Positions 1-6,062 of a stretch of 8,659 nucleotides of DNA are shown one piece after another; position 1 is the stretch's first letter, and every line of letters starts with the position of its first letter. The position numbers and the translations under genes were made by a program. Source of the DNA: Pseudomonadota bacterium (GTDB taxonomy: Bacteria > Pseudomonadota > Alphaproteobacteria > Rhizobiales > Beijerinckiaceae); the NCBI GenBank assembly GCA_023426505.1, contig JAFAAP010000199.1, forward strand, positions 1-8,659, read 5' to 3'. Under the pieces are notes generated by a model that saw only the letters and a list, made by a program, of their open reading frames with translations, had not been told where the DNA came from and ran no database searches.

Positions 1-911
1 CCGCCGCCATGGGGCGTCGAGAAGGTCTTGTGCAGGTTGATGTGCATGGCGTCGACGCCGAGGTCGCCCGGCTTCGCCTTCCCCACGATGGCGTTGAAGT
101 TCGCGCCGTCGCAGTAGAAATAGGCGCCCGCGTCGTGGATCGCCTTGGCGATCTCCGCCACCTGGTTCTCGAACAGGCCGCAGGTGTTCGGGTTCGTGAG
201 CATGATCGCGGCGACATCGGGCCCGAGCAGCTTCTTCACGTCTTCCACATGCACCCAGCCGTCGTCGCGCGCCGGCACCGGCTTCACCACGAAGCCGATC
301 AGGGCGGCAGTCGCCGGGTTCGTGCCGTGCGCCGAATCGGGCACGAGCACAACGTTGCGCGTCTCGGCTTCGCCGCGCGCTTCGATGGCGGCCTTGATCG
401 CCATCATGCCGCAGAGCTCGCCATGGGCGCCGGCCTTCGGCGACAGCGCCACCGTGGTCATGTTGGTGAGCGTCACGAGATAGCGGCCGAGCTCGTTCAT
501 GAGCTCCAGCGCGCCCTTCACGGTCGAGACCGGCTGCAGCGGATGCACGTCCGAGAAGCCCGGCAGGCGCGCCGTGCGCTCGTTGAGGCGCGCATTGTGC
601 TTCATGGTGCAGGAGCCGAGCGGGAACAGGCCCGTGTCGATGCCGTAGTTCATCTGGGAGAGCCGCACGTAGTGGCGCATGGCCTCGGGTTCGGAGAGAC
701 CCGGCAGGCCGATCTCGTCCTTGCGCTCGAGCCCGCCGAGGCGCGGCTTGAAGTTTTCGGGCTCGTCGAGGTCGACGCCGGTCACATCGAGGCGGCCGAT
801 CTCGAAGATCAGCGGCTCGATCTGGGCGAGCGCCTTGTTGCCTGTGAAGGTCGGATGCTCGGTGGTGCCGGATTCACCGGCGGAAGAGGGACGTCCCTGG
901 CGGTTCAACAT
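1..911 (-). CDS. gcvPB: Glycine dehydrogenase (decarboxylating) subunit 2, 3' end cut by window
   Basis: C-terminal half of the two-subunit P protein. With GcvPA it decarboxylates glycine using PLP and passes the aminomethyl group to lipoylated GcvH in the cytoplasm. Seen: 303 complete codons from the ATG at 911-909, then the reading frame runs off the left edge. Key motifs are GSCTMKHN (residues 99-106), SPKAGAHGE (157-165), PDSAHGTNPA (191-200), LTNPNTCGLFE (238-248), YCDGANFNA (266-274) and INLHKTFSTPHGG (291-303), whose Lys295 is the expected PLP Schiff-base lysine. The family is usually about 500-520 residues, so roughly 200 are missing. The start is firm: AAGGAGG lies 7 nt upstream, and the ATG shares one base with the gcvPA stop (TGATG), which suggests translational coupling. 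It is the last visible gene of the gcv operon. Confidence 0.97.
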   Translation of the reverse strand, partial: MLNRQGRPSSAGESGTTEHPTFTGNKALAQIEPLIFEIGRLDVTGVDLDEPENFKPRLGGLERKDEIGLPGLSEPEAMRHYVRLSQMNYGIDTGLFPLGSCTMKHNARLNERTARLPGFSDVHPLQPVSTVKGALELMNELGRYLVTLTNMTTVALSPKAGAHGELCGMMAIKAAIEARGEAETRNVVLVPDSAHGTNPATAALIGFVVKPVPARDDGWVHVEDVKKLLGPDVAAIMLTNPNTCGLFENQVAEIAKAIHDAGAYFYCDGANFNAIVGKAKPGDLGVDAMHINLHKTFSTPHGG

Positions 912-2251
912 CACAGAACCTCCTTCAAGGCGGCGACAAAGGCCGCGCGATCATCATCGGTGTTGACCTCGGTTGAGGCCACGAGAAGCAGATTGTCGAG
1001 GCCGGCCGTCGGTAGCAGGCGCGACACGGGCACGCCCGCGAGCACGCCCTTTTCGGCCAGGCGCTCGACGACTTCCGCCGCGGGCTTTGCGAGCTTCACG
1101 GTGAACTCGTTGAAGAAGGTCTTGTTGAGGACCTCGACGCCCTTCACGCCTGCCAGTTGATCAGCGAGCTTCACGGCATTCGCGTGGTTGATGCGCGCCA
1201 GGCGCGTCAGGCCCGCCTGTCCCAGCAGGGTCATATGGATCGTGAAGGCGAGGCAGCAGAGACCCGAGTTGGTGCAGATGTTCGAGGTCGCCTTGTCGCG
1301 GCGGATGTGCTGCTCGCGGGTCGAGAGCGTGAGCACGAAGCCGCGGTTGCCGTCCGCATCCACCGTCTCGCCGCAGAGGCGGCCCGGCATCTGGCGGATG
1401 TACTTCGACTTGGTGGCGAAAAGGCCGACGTAAGGCCCGCCGAAGTTCAGCGCGTTGCCGATGGACTGGCCCTCGCCCACCACGATGTCGGCACCCTGGC
1501 TTCCAGGCGAAGCCAGCAGGCCCAACGACACGGCCTCGGTGAAGACCGCGATGAGGAGCGCGCCGTGCTGGTGCGCCTTGTCGGCGATGGCCTTGAGGTC
1601 GCGCACGTTGCCGAACACGTCCGGCGTCTGCACGACGACGCAAGATGTCGTGTCGTCGATCTGCGCGAGAATGTCTTCCGTGCCGGCTACGTCCGGCTGC
1701 ATGGTGACGACCTCGTCGCTCGCCATGTCGGAGAGCGTGCGCACCACCTCGGCATAGTGCGGATGCAGCCCGCCGGAGAGCACGGCCTTGCGGCGCTTAG
1801 TGACGCGATGCGCCATGAGCACCGCCTCGCCCGTGCCGGTGGAGCCGTCATACATGGAGGCGTTGGCCACATCCATGCCGGTGAGGGCCGCGACCTGGGT
1901 CTGGAACTCGAACAGGTACTGCAGCGTGCCCTGCGCGATCTCCGGCTGGTACGGCGTGTAGCTCGTCAGGAACTCGGAGCGCTGGATCAGGTGATCCACC
2001 GTCGCGGGCACGTGGTGCTTGTAGGCGCCGGCGCCGACGAAAAACGGCACCGACGAGGCGGACACGTTCCTGGCGGCCATGCGGGCAAGGATGCGCTCGA
2101 CCTCCATCTCGCCCTTGCGGCGGGGAAGATCGACCGGCTCCTTGAGAAGCATCTGCTTCGGGATGTCGGCGAAGAGATCGTCGACCGACTTGACGCCGAT
2201 GCGGGCGAGCATTTCGCCGCGATCGGTGTCCGAGAGGGGAAGATAACGCAT
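911..2251 (-). CDS. gcvPA: Glycine dehydrogenase (decarboxylating) subunit 1
   Basis: N-terminal half of the split P protein of the glycine cleavage system; it pairs with GcvPB to form the PLP-dependent glycine decarboxylase. The protein has 446 residues, the normal length (about 445-450). Visible family motifs are FVGAGAYKHHVP (71-82), TSYTPYQPEIAQGTLQ (96-111), NASMYDGSTGTGEA (130-143) and GGPYVGLF in the second half. It has no PLP lysine of its own, as expected for this subunit. The ATG at 2251-2249 begins MRYLPLSDTDR, a typical start for the family. The Shine-Dalgarno is weak (AAGG about 10 nt upstream). The gene lies 19 bp after the OsmC gene and overlaps gcvPB by one base. The split-subunit form is usual in many alphaproteobacteria, whereas gamma-proteobacteria and eukaryotes have a single fused P protein. 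Confidence 0.97.
   Translation of the reverse strand: MRYLPLSDTDRGEMLARIGVKSVDDLFADIPKQMLLKEPVDLPRRKGEMEVERILARMAARNVSASSVPFFVGAGAYKHHVPATVDHLIQRSEFLTSYTPYQPEIAQGTLQYLFEFQTQVAALTGMDVANASMYDGSTGTGEAVLMAHRVTKRRKAVLSGGLHPHYAEVVRTLSDMASDEVVTMQPDVAGTEDILAQIDDTTSCVVVQTPDVFGNVRDLKAIADKAHQHGALLIAVFTEAVSLGLLASPGSQGADIVVGEGQSIGNALNFGGPYVGLFATKSKYIRQMPGRLCGETVDADGNRGFVLTLSTREQHIRRDKATSNICTNSGLCCLAFTIHMTLLGQAGLTRLARINHANAVKLADQLAGVKGVEVLNKTFFNEFTVKLAKPAAEVVERLAEKGVLAGVPVSRLLPTAGLDNLLLVASTEVNTDDDRAAFVAALKEVL
919..925 (-). promoter_or_regulatory. Strong ribosome binding site of gcvPB, inside the gcvPA end
   Basis: On the minus strand AAGGAGG sits 7 nt before the gcvPB ATG and inside the last codons of gcvPA. 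It is the best Shine-Dalgarno in the gcv operon and decides the gcvPB start. A strong internal site next to a TGATG stop/start overlap fits equal production of the two P-protein subunits, which work as a heteromer; that purpose is inference. Confidence 0.8.
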
Positions 2252-2270
2252 CGGGATAAAACCTTGGGGT

Positions 2271-2744
2271 TCAATGCGACGGAAGGCCCGCCACCTCGAC
2301 CTCCGTCAGGACGGAGTTCGCGATGAAGCATTCCTGGTGAGCCAGATGGTGCATGTCGGCGATCTGCTCGGAGGTAGGCAGCTTCTCGCCGGAGAATTCG
2401 ATTTTCGGATCAAGCGTGACCTTGGAGACGAAGAGCTTGCCCTTGTCGTTCTTGGTCATGACGCCGAGCGCGCGGTCCTCATAAAGATCGACCACGAACC
2501 GCTTCTTGGCCGCGATCGACAGGAAGGTGAGCATGTGGCAGCTCGACACCGCCGCCACGAAGGCCTCCTCCGGATCGACCGCGTCCTCGCGCGAGAGGGG
2601 CAACGGCACGACGGAGGGAGAGGCCGACGCCGGCACCTGGACGCCGCCGTCGAAGGACCACAGATGGCCACGGCTGTAGCGGTTGTCGGAGAAGGCTTCT
2701 CCGTTGCGCATCCAGCTGACCGTCGCCCGGTATTCGTGTGCCAT
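2271..2744 (-). CDS. OsmC/Ohr-family thiol peroxidase
   Basis: 157-residue OsmC-family protein. Proteins of this fold are homodimeric cytoplasmic enzymes that reduce organic hydroperoxides with a reactive cysteine and a resolving cysteine. Seen: an N-terminal strand region (HEYRATVSW), DPEEAFVAAVSSCHMLTFLSIAA-type core helix (57-79) carrying Cys69, and HQECFIANS (136-144) carrying Cys139. The two cysteines and the acidic pair before the first one match the family pattern, so activity is plausible. Length is normal (about 140-160). The ATG is supported by a modest purine stretch (GAAGG) upstream and by homology from the first residues. It lies 13 bp after gcvH and 19 bp before gcvPA, in the same orientation, so it must be co-transcribed with glycine cleavage genes under the glycine riboswitch. 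I cannot tell OsmC proper from the YhfA-like branch by eye, so no symbol is given. The substrate is unknown. Confidence 0.9.
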   Translation of the reverse strand: MAHEYRATVSWMRNGEAFSDNRYSRGHLWSFDGGVQVPASASPSVVPLPLSREDAVDPEEAFVAAVSSCHMLTFLSIAAKKRFVVDLYEDRALGVMTKNDKGKLFVSKVTLDPKIEFSGEKLPTSEQIADMHHLAHQECFIANSVLTEVEVAGLPSH

Positions 2745-2757
2745 CGCCGTGTCGCCT

Positions 2758-3129
2758 TCAGAGGGACTTCACGAAGTCCTGGTACTGCTCCTCGGTCAGG
2801 AGACCGTCGAGCTCGCCCTGGTCGGTGAGGCGGATCTTCATGAACCAGCCGCGGCCGGCCGGGTCCTCGTTGACGGTGCCGGGAGAGGCCTCGAGGTCGC
2901 TGTTGACCTCCACCACCTCGCCGGAGACCGGGGCGTAGATCTCGCTCGCCGCCTTCACGCTTTCCACGACGGCCGCCTCGTCGCCCTTCTTGACCGTCTT
3001 GCCGACGCTCGGCAGCTCCACGAACACCACGTCGCCGAGCTGGGACTGCGCATAGTCGGTGATGCCGACGATGCCGGCGTCGCCCTCGATGCGGATGTAT
3101 TCGTGGTCCTTGGTGTAACGGGTGGTCAT
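2758..3129 (-). CDS. gcvH: Glycine cleavage system H protein (lipoyl carrier)
   Basis: Small cytoplasmic carrier whose lipoyl-lysine arm moves the aminomethyl group from the P protein to the T protein and is then reoxidised by Lpd. The 123 residues are standard length. The N-terminal YTKDHEYIRIEG and GITDYAQSQLGDVVFVELP (22-40) are classic for GcvH. The lipoylation site is in ESVKAASE (56-63) with Lys59, followed by SGEVVEVN and GWFMKI. The C-terminal EEQYQDFVKSL is also typical. Start: ATG at 3129 with a moderate AGAGGG upstream. It lies 18 bp after gcvT and 13 bp before the OsmC gene in one operon. Lipoylation needs LipA/LipB enzymes encoded elsewhere. Confidence 0.98.
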   Translation of the reverse strand: MTTRYTKDHEYIRIEGDAGIVGITDYAQSQLGDVVFVELPSVGKTVKKGDEAAVVESVKAASEIYAPVSGEVVEVNSDLEASPGTVNEDPAGRGWFMKIRLTDQGELDGLLTEEQYQDFVKSL

Positions 3130-3147
3130 GATCGTGCCCTCTGGTTG

Positions 3148-4296
3148 TCAGCGCTTGTAGTGGTGTGGTGCGAACGGCATGGCCGCGACCTTGGCCGGAA
3201 TCGGCTTGCCGCGGACGATGAGATGGAGATCGGTGCCGGTGGCCGCGACGTCCTTCGAGACGTAGCCCATCGCGACGGGTCCGTTGACGGTGGGGCCGAA
3301 GCCGCCCGAGGTGACGATGCCGACCTCGCGCCCGTCGGGCGTCGCGATGACGGCGCCCTCGCGGGCCGGAGCCCTGCCTTCGGGCTTCAGGCCGACGCGG
3401 ACACGGGCCGGACCTTCCTTGATCTCGCGCTGGACGCGGTCCGCGCCCGGAAAGCCCCCCTCCTCGCGGCGGCGCTTCTGGATCGACCAGATCAGGCCGG
3501 CCTCGATCGGCGAGGTGGTGGTGTCGATGTCGTGGCCGTAGAGGCACAGGCCTGCCTCAAGGCGCAGGGAATCGCGGGCACCGAGTCCGATGGGCTTCAC
3601 CTCCGGATCAGCCAGCAGCGCCGTCCACAGGGTCGGGGCATCCTTGCCATGGCAGGAGATCTCGAACCCGTCCTCGCCCGTGTAGCCCGAGCGGGAGACA
3701 TGGCACCAGATGCCGTCGATCTGCACGTCGGCCGACATCATGAAGGCGAGATCGGCGACCGCCGGAGCCTTCCTGGCCAGCACCGCGGCGGCCGAGGGCC
3801 CCTGGATCGCCATGAGGCCGAGATCGTCCTTGCGCTTCAGGGTGACGCCGGCCGGCAGGCGGGCCTCGATATGGGCGTAGTCCTGCTCCTTCATGGAGGC
3901 GTTGACCACGAGATAGAGCCAGCCCTCGTGGCCGGAGGCGCCCACCCGAGTGACCATGAGGTCGTCGAGGATGCCGCCGTCGTCGGCGAGGAGCTGCGAA
4001 TAGCGCTGCTGGTTGGGCTTGAGGTTCAGGACGTCGGCCGGGATCAGGGCCTCGAGGGCCCGCGCCGCGGTCTCGTGGCTCTTGTCCTCGGCGATCAGGA
4101 AGGCCTGGCCCATATGCGAGACGTCGAACAGCCCCGCATGCTCGCGGGTCCAATTGTGCTCGGTCAGGATGCCCGTCGGGTATTGGACCGGCATGTCGTA
4201 ACCCGCGAAGGGGACCATGCGGGCCCCCAGGGCCACATGCTCGGCATGGAGCGGGGTTTTCAGGAGCGGCTCGTCGGCGCGGACTGGCTCGGCCAT
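3148..4296 (-). CDS. gcvT: Glycine cleavage system aminomethyltransferase (T protein)
   Basis: Transfers the methylene unit from aminomethyl-GcvH to tetrahydrofolate and releases ammonia. The 382 residues are normal length (about 360-385). Motifs in order: KTPLHAEHVALGARMVPFAG (start of the folate-binding fold), DVSHMGQ (58-64), GGILDDLMV (108-116) holding the conserved aspartates of the folate site, SGYTGEDGFE (203-212), GLGARDSLRLEAGL (237-250) and the C-terminal barrel domain with GIVTSGGFGPTVN. The open frame continues upstream to 4602, but that part is low-complexity translation of the riboswitch. ATG at 4296 is chosen because family similarity begins there and GAGGGAAGA (4309-4301) supplies a Shine-Dalgarno. 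It is the first gene of the gcv operon, directly behind the glycine riboswitch. Confidence 0.97.
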   Translation of the reverse strand: MAEPVRADEPLLKTPLHAEHVALGARMVPFAGYDMPVQYPTGILTEHNWTREHAGLFDVSHMGQAFLIAEDKSHETAARALEALIPADVLNLKPNQQRYSQLLADDGGILDDLMVTRVGASGHEGWLYLVVNASMKEQDYAHIEARLPAGVTLKRKDDLGLMAIQGPSAAAVLARKAPAVADLAFMMSADVQIDGIWCHVSRSGYTGEDGFEISCHGKDAPTLWTALLADPEVKPIGLGARDSLRLEAGLCLYGHDIDTTTSPIEAGLIWSIQKRRREEGGFPGADRVQREIKEGPARVRVGLKPEGRAPAREGAVIATPDGREVGIVTSGGFGPTVNGPVAMGYVSKDVAATGTDLHLIVRGKPIPAKVAAMPFAPHHYKR

Positions 4297-4326
4297 GGGA
4301 TCTTCCCTCAAAAGGCGCGTTTTCAA

Positions 4327-4342
4327 CGGGCCTCCTGGCCCG
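4327..4342 (-). promoter_or_regulatory. GC-rich hairpin in the riboswitch expression platform
   Basis: On the minus strand CGGGCC-AGGA-GGCCCG is a perfect 6-bp stem with a four-base loop, between aptamer II and gcvT. No run of T follows (GTTGAAAACG comes next), so it is not a canonical intrinsic terminator. A weaker GGGA-AGA-TCCC element (4307-4297) covers the gcvT Shine-Dalgarno just before the ATG. I infer that these are parts of the expression platform and that control may act on translation or through Rho, but the alternative pairings are not established. Confidence 0.45.
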
Positions 4343-4355
4343 CTGCTTGCGCCCC

Positions 4356-4538
4356 CTCTGTCCCGAGACCTGAGAGATTTCCCCTTGGTTGCCCAAAGGT
4401 TACGCCCGTCGGTGGGCGACGTTGCGAAACGTCGCCGCTTTCCAGAGTGCCAGCTCCCGCGCGGTCCTTTGGCCTGAGCGTTTCCGGGGCGGTTGCGCCT
4501 TCGGCGCCGGGCGTGGGTAGCCCGGTCTCTTCCGCGGG
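4356..4538 (-). promoter_or_regulatory. Tandem glycine riboswitch (two aptamers)
   Basis: Leader RNA that binds glycine and controls the gcv operon; in proteobacteria it normally turns gcv expression on. Aptamer I (4538-4456): P1 pairs CCCGCG (4538-4533) with CGCGGG (4461-4456). It contains the signatures GAAGAGACC, a CCGGGC/GCCCGG hairpin, CGCCGAAGGCGCAACC and GCTCAGGCCAAAGGACCGCG. Aptamer II (4447-4356): P1 pairs CTCTG with CAGAG. It has a 9-bp hairpin GGCGACGTT/AACGTCGCC (4436-4415), CACCGACGGGCGTAACC, a 7-bp hairpin capped by a GCAA tetraloop (4399-4382), then TCTCTCAGG and GGACAGAG. The short linker and the order of conserved blocks match the tandem class, as does the position before gcvT. 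Aptamer II departs from consensus in two places, described in the findings. Ends are estimated from the P1 stems; the transcript leader probably begins about 10 nt further upstream. Confidence 0.93.
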
Positions 4539-4555
4539 GATCAGCGGCTGCCCCA

Positions 4556-4584
4556 CCTCTGAAGAGGAATCGCGATCCTGTCAA
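4556..4584 (-). promoter_or_regulatory. Candidate sigma-70 promoter of the gcv operon
   Basis: A perfect TTGACA (-35) lies at 4584-4579 on the minus strand. At 17-bp spacing the -10 position reads CAGAGG (4561-4556), which is a poor match, as is common for alphaproteobacterial promoters. The predicted start near 4549 would place the 5' end about 10 nt before aptamer I, which suits the riboswitch. No start-site data are available. Confidence 0.4.
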
Positions 4585-4714
4585 CAAATCAGGCGCCGGC
4601 ACGCGGAGTCTTCATGCACGAATTGACGGCACCGTCGATCCGCCCCATTTTAGCGGCTCGCTTTCACAGAAGGGGAGACAGGCGGCCTGACCGGGTCGGC
4701 AGCTCCTGACATCG
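4585..4714. other. Divergent promoter region between gcv leader and CNNM gene
   Basis: The gene-free stretch between gcvT (4296) and the CNNM start (4715) is 418 bp. Its left part holds the glycine riboswitch and gcv promoter. This right part holds a weak plus-strand promoter candidate (4623-4652) and a 31-codon ORF (4614-4709) with GGAG five bases upstream; that ORF ends five bases before the CNNM start. I see no tRNA, repeat or terminator here. Confidence 0.5.
4623..4652 (+). promoter_or_regulatory. Weak candidate promoter for the CNNM-family gene
   Basis: TTGACG (4623-4628) is followed after 18 bp by ATTTTA (4647-4652). The -35 is a five-of-six match and the -10 is poor. Position and orientation suit transcription of the gene starting at 4715 with a leader of about 55 nt. 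This is pattern matching only. Confidence 0.3.
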
Positions 4715-6022
4715 TTGCTCGAACTGGCTATCGCCTTTTTTCTCATCGCCCTGAACGGCGTCTTCGCACTTTCCGAACTGGCCATCGTGTCCGCCCGCCG
4801 CCCGCGCCTCAAGGCCATGGCCGAGCAGGGACGCAACGGCGCCAACACGGCCCTGAACCTCATGGAGGATTCCGGCCGCTTTCTCTCCACGGTGCAGATC
4901 GGCATCACCCTGGTGGGCATCCTGGCCGGCGCCTTCTCGGGCGCGGCCCTTGGCAGCCGGCTGACCGAGATCCTCCTGGACCAGGGTGTCCCCCAAGGGG
5001 CGGCCAATCCCCTGGGCTACGGCATCGTGATCGGCCTGATCACGTACCTGTCCATCGTGATCGGCGAGCTCGTGCCCAAGCAGCTCGCCCTGCGTCATCC
5101 GGAGGGGATCGCCTGCACGGTGGCGCCCTTCATGCTGGTGCTCTCCAAGATCGCCGCGCCCGCCGTCTGGCTCCTGAACGCCTCGACCCGCCTGATCTTC
5201 GGCCTGTTCGGCAGCCCCTCCGACGGCGACAACACCGTGACCGAGGAAGAGATCAAGATGCTCGTCGGCGAGGCCGAGAGCGCGGGCGTGATCGAGGAAG
5301 AGGAGCGCCGCATGATCTCGGGCGTGCTCCGCCTCGGCGACAGGACCGTGCGGGGCCTCATGACGCCGCGCACCGACGTGGACTGGATCGACCTCGAGGA
5401 CGGCGAGGAGACCATCCGCGAACTCCTCATCGAGACGCCCCATTCGCGCCTGCCGGTGACAGAGGGCTCGTCGGACAACGTGATCGGCGTGGTGCAGTCG
5501 CGGAGCCTCCTGGCCTCGCTGCTGTCGGGGCAGCCCATGGACGTGCGCGCCCATCTCGAGCAGGCACCCGTGATCCCTGACACCCTCTATGCCCTGGATG
5601 CCCTCGCGGTCCTGCGCGACTCGGCCGTGCCGATGGCCCTCGTGCACGACGAATACGGCCATTTCGAAGGCATCGTGACCCCGGCGGACGCCCTGGAGGC
5701 GATCGTGGGCGCCTTCCGGTCCGACGGCGAGACACCGGAACCGGACGCCGTTCGCCGGGACGACGGATCGTGGCTGCTCGCAGGCTCCATGCCGGTGGAC
5801 GAGATGGCCGAGCTCCTCGGCGTCCATCTTCCCGACAGCCGCAGCTATCACACGGTCGGCGGCCTCGTGATCAGCGAGATCCAGCACCTGCCGGAAACCG
5901 GCGAGCATGTAGACGCGCTCGGCTGGCGCTTCGAGGTGGTGGATCTGGACGGGCGCCGCATCGACAAGGTGCTCGCCACGAACCTCACGCAGCGGGCAGG
6001 CGTGACCGCCCCGCTGGCTTAA
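4715..6022 (+). CDS. CNNM/CorC-type membrane protein with CBS pair (hemolysin-like)
   Basis: 435-residue integral inner-membrane protein of the DUF21-CBS-CorC_HlyC family, whose members are linked to magnesium or cobalt transport (CorC, CNNM); many are still labelled hemolysin-like. Domain order: DUF21/CNNM membrane domain (1 to about 175) with hydrophobic segments near 2-24, 58-80, 101-119 and 134-166, and the signature GELVPKQLAL (117-126). Next come VTEEEIKMLVGEAESAGVIEEEE (linker, partly quoted here by start and end only at 175-197), two CBS motifs (about 213-335, starting MTPRTDVDWIDL), and the C-terminal CorC_HlyC domain (about 350-425). Length is normal. Start: in-frame upstream stop at 4688-4690 leaves only TTG 4715 or CTG 4706; TTG gives the usual MLELAIAFFLIALNG start. 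No convincing Shine-Dalgarno precedes it. It is divergent from the gcv operon and convergent with the lipoprotein gene 29 bp away. The transported ion cannot be read from sequence. Confidence 0.93.
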   Translation: MLELAIAFFLIALNGVFALSELAIVSARRPRLKAMAEQGRNGANTALNLMEDSGRFLSTVQIGITLVGILAGAFSGAALGSRLTEILLDQGVPQGAANPLGYGIVIGLITYLSIVIGELVPKQLALRHPEGIACTVAPFMLVLSKIAAPAVWLLNASTRLIFGLFGSPSDGDNTVTEEEIKMLVGEAESAGVIEEEERRMISGVLRLGDRTVRGLMTPRTDVDWIDLEDGEETIRELLIETPHSRLPVTEGSSDNVIGVVQSRSLLASLLSGQPMDVRAHLEQAPVIPDTLYALDALAVLRDSAVPMALVHDEYGHFEGIVTPADALEAIVGAFRSDGETPEPDAVRRDDGSWLLAGSMPVDEMAELLGVHLPDSRSYHTVGGLVISEIQHLPETGEHVDALGWRFEVVDLDGRRIDKVLATNLTQRAGVTAPLA

Positions 6023-6043
6023 TAAACATCCGTTTTGCGTTCA

Positions 6044-6062
6044 CGGGCCGCTCAGCGGCCCG
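6044..6062. terminator. 8-bp hairpin between convergent genes; possible bidirectional stop
   Basis: CGGGCCGC-TCA-GCGGCCCG forms a perfect 8-bp stem whose three-base loop is the stop codon of the minus-strand lipoprotein gene. It sits 22 bases after the CNNM stop, so both convergent transcripts run into it. Neither side has a T-tract in the right place, so a classical intrinsic terminator is not supported. It may still cause pausing or act as a 3' stabilising end; that is inference. Confidence 0.35.

Noticed and set aside
9..2326. Long plus-strand open frames opposite gcvPB and gcvPA
   Set aside because: They lie opposite fully conserved P-protein sequence and read as low-complexity His/Arg/Ala text; mirror-frame artefacts of high GC.
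4297..4602. Upstream extension of gcvT by 102 codons in the same frame
   Set aside because: The extension is the translation of the riboswitch and leader; GcvT similarity and a Shine-Dalgarno both place the start at 4296.
2683..4626. 647-codon plus-strand open frame opposite gcvH, gcvT and the riboswitch
   Set aside because: It is antisense to clearly recognised genes, shows no family motif, and is rich in Arg/Ala/Gly/Asp as expected from the mirror frame of GC-rich codons.
4664..5908. 414-codon minus-strand open frame opposite the CNNM gene
   Set aside because: The plus strand has continuous DUF21, CBS and CorC motifs; the minus frame has no recognisable domain and has the same artefact composition.
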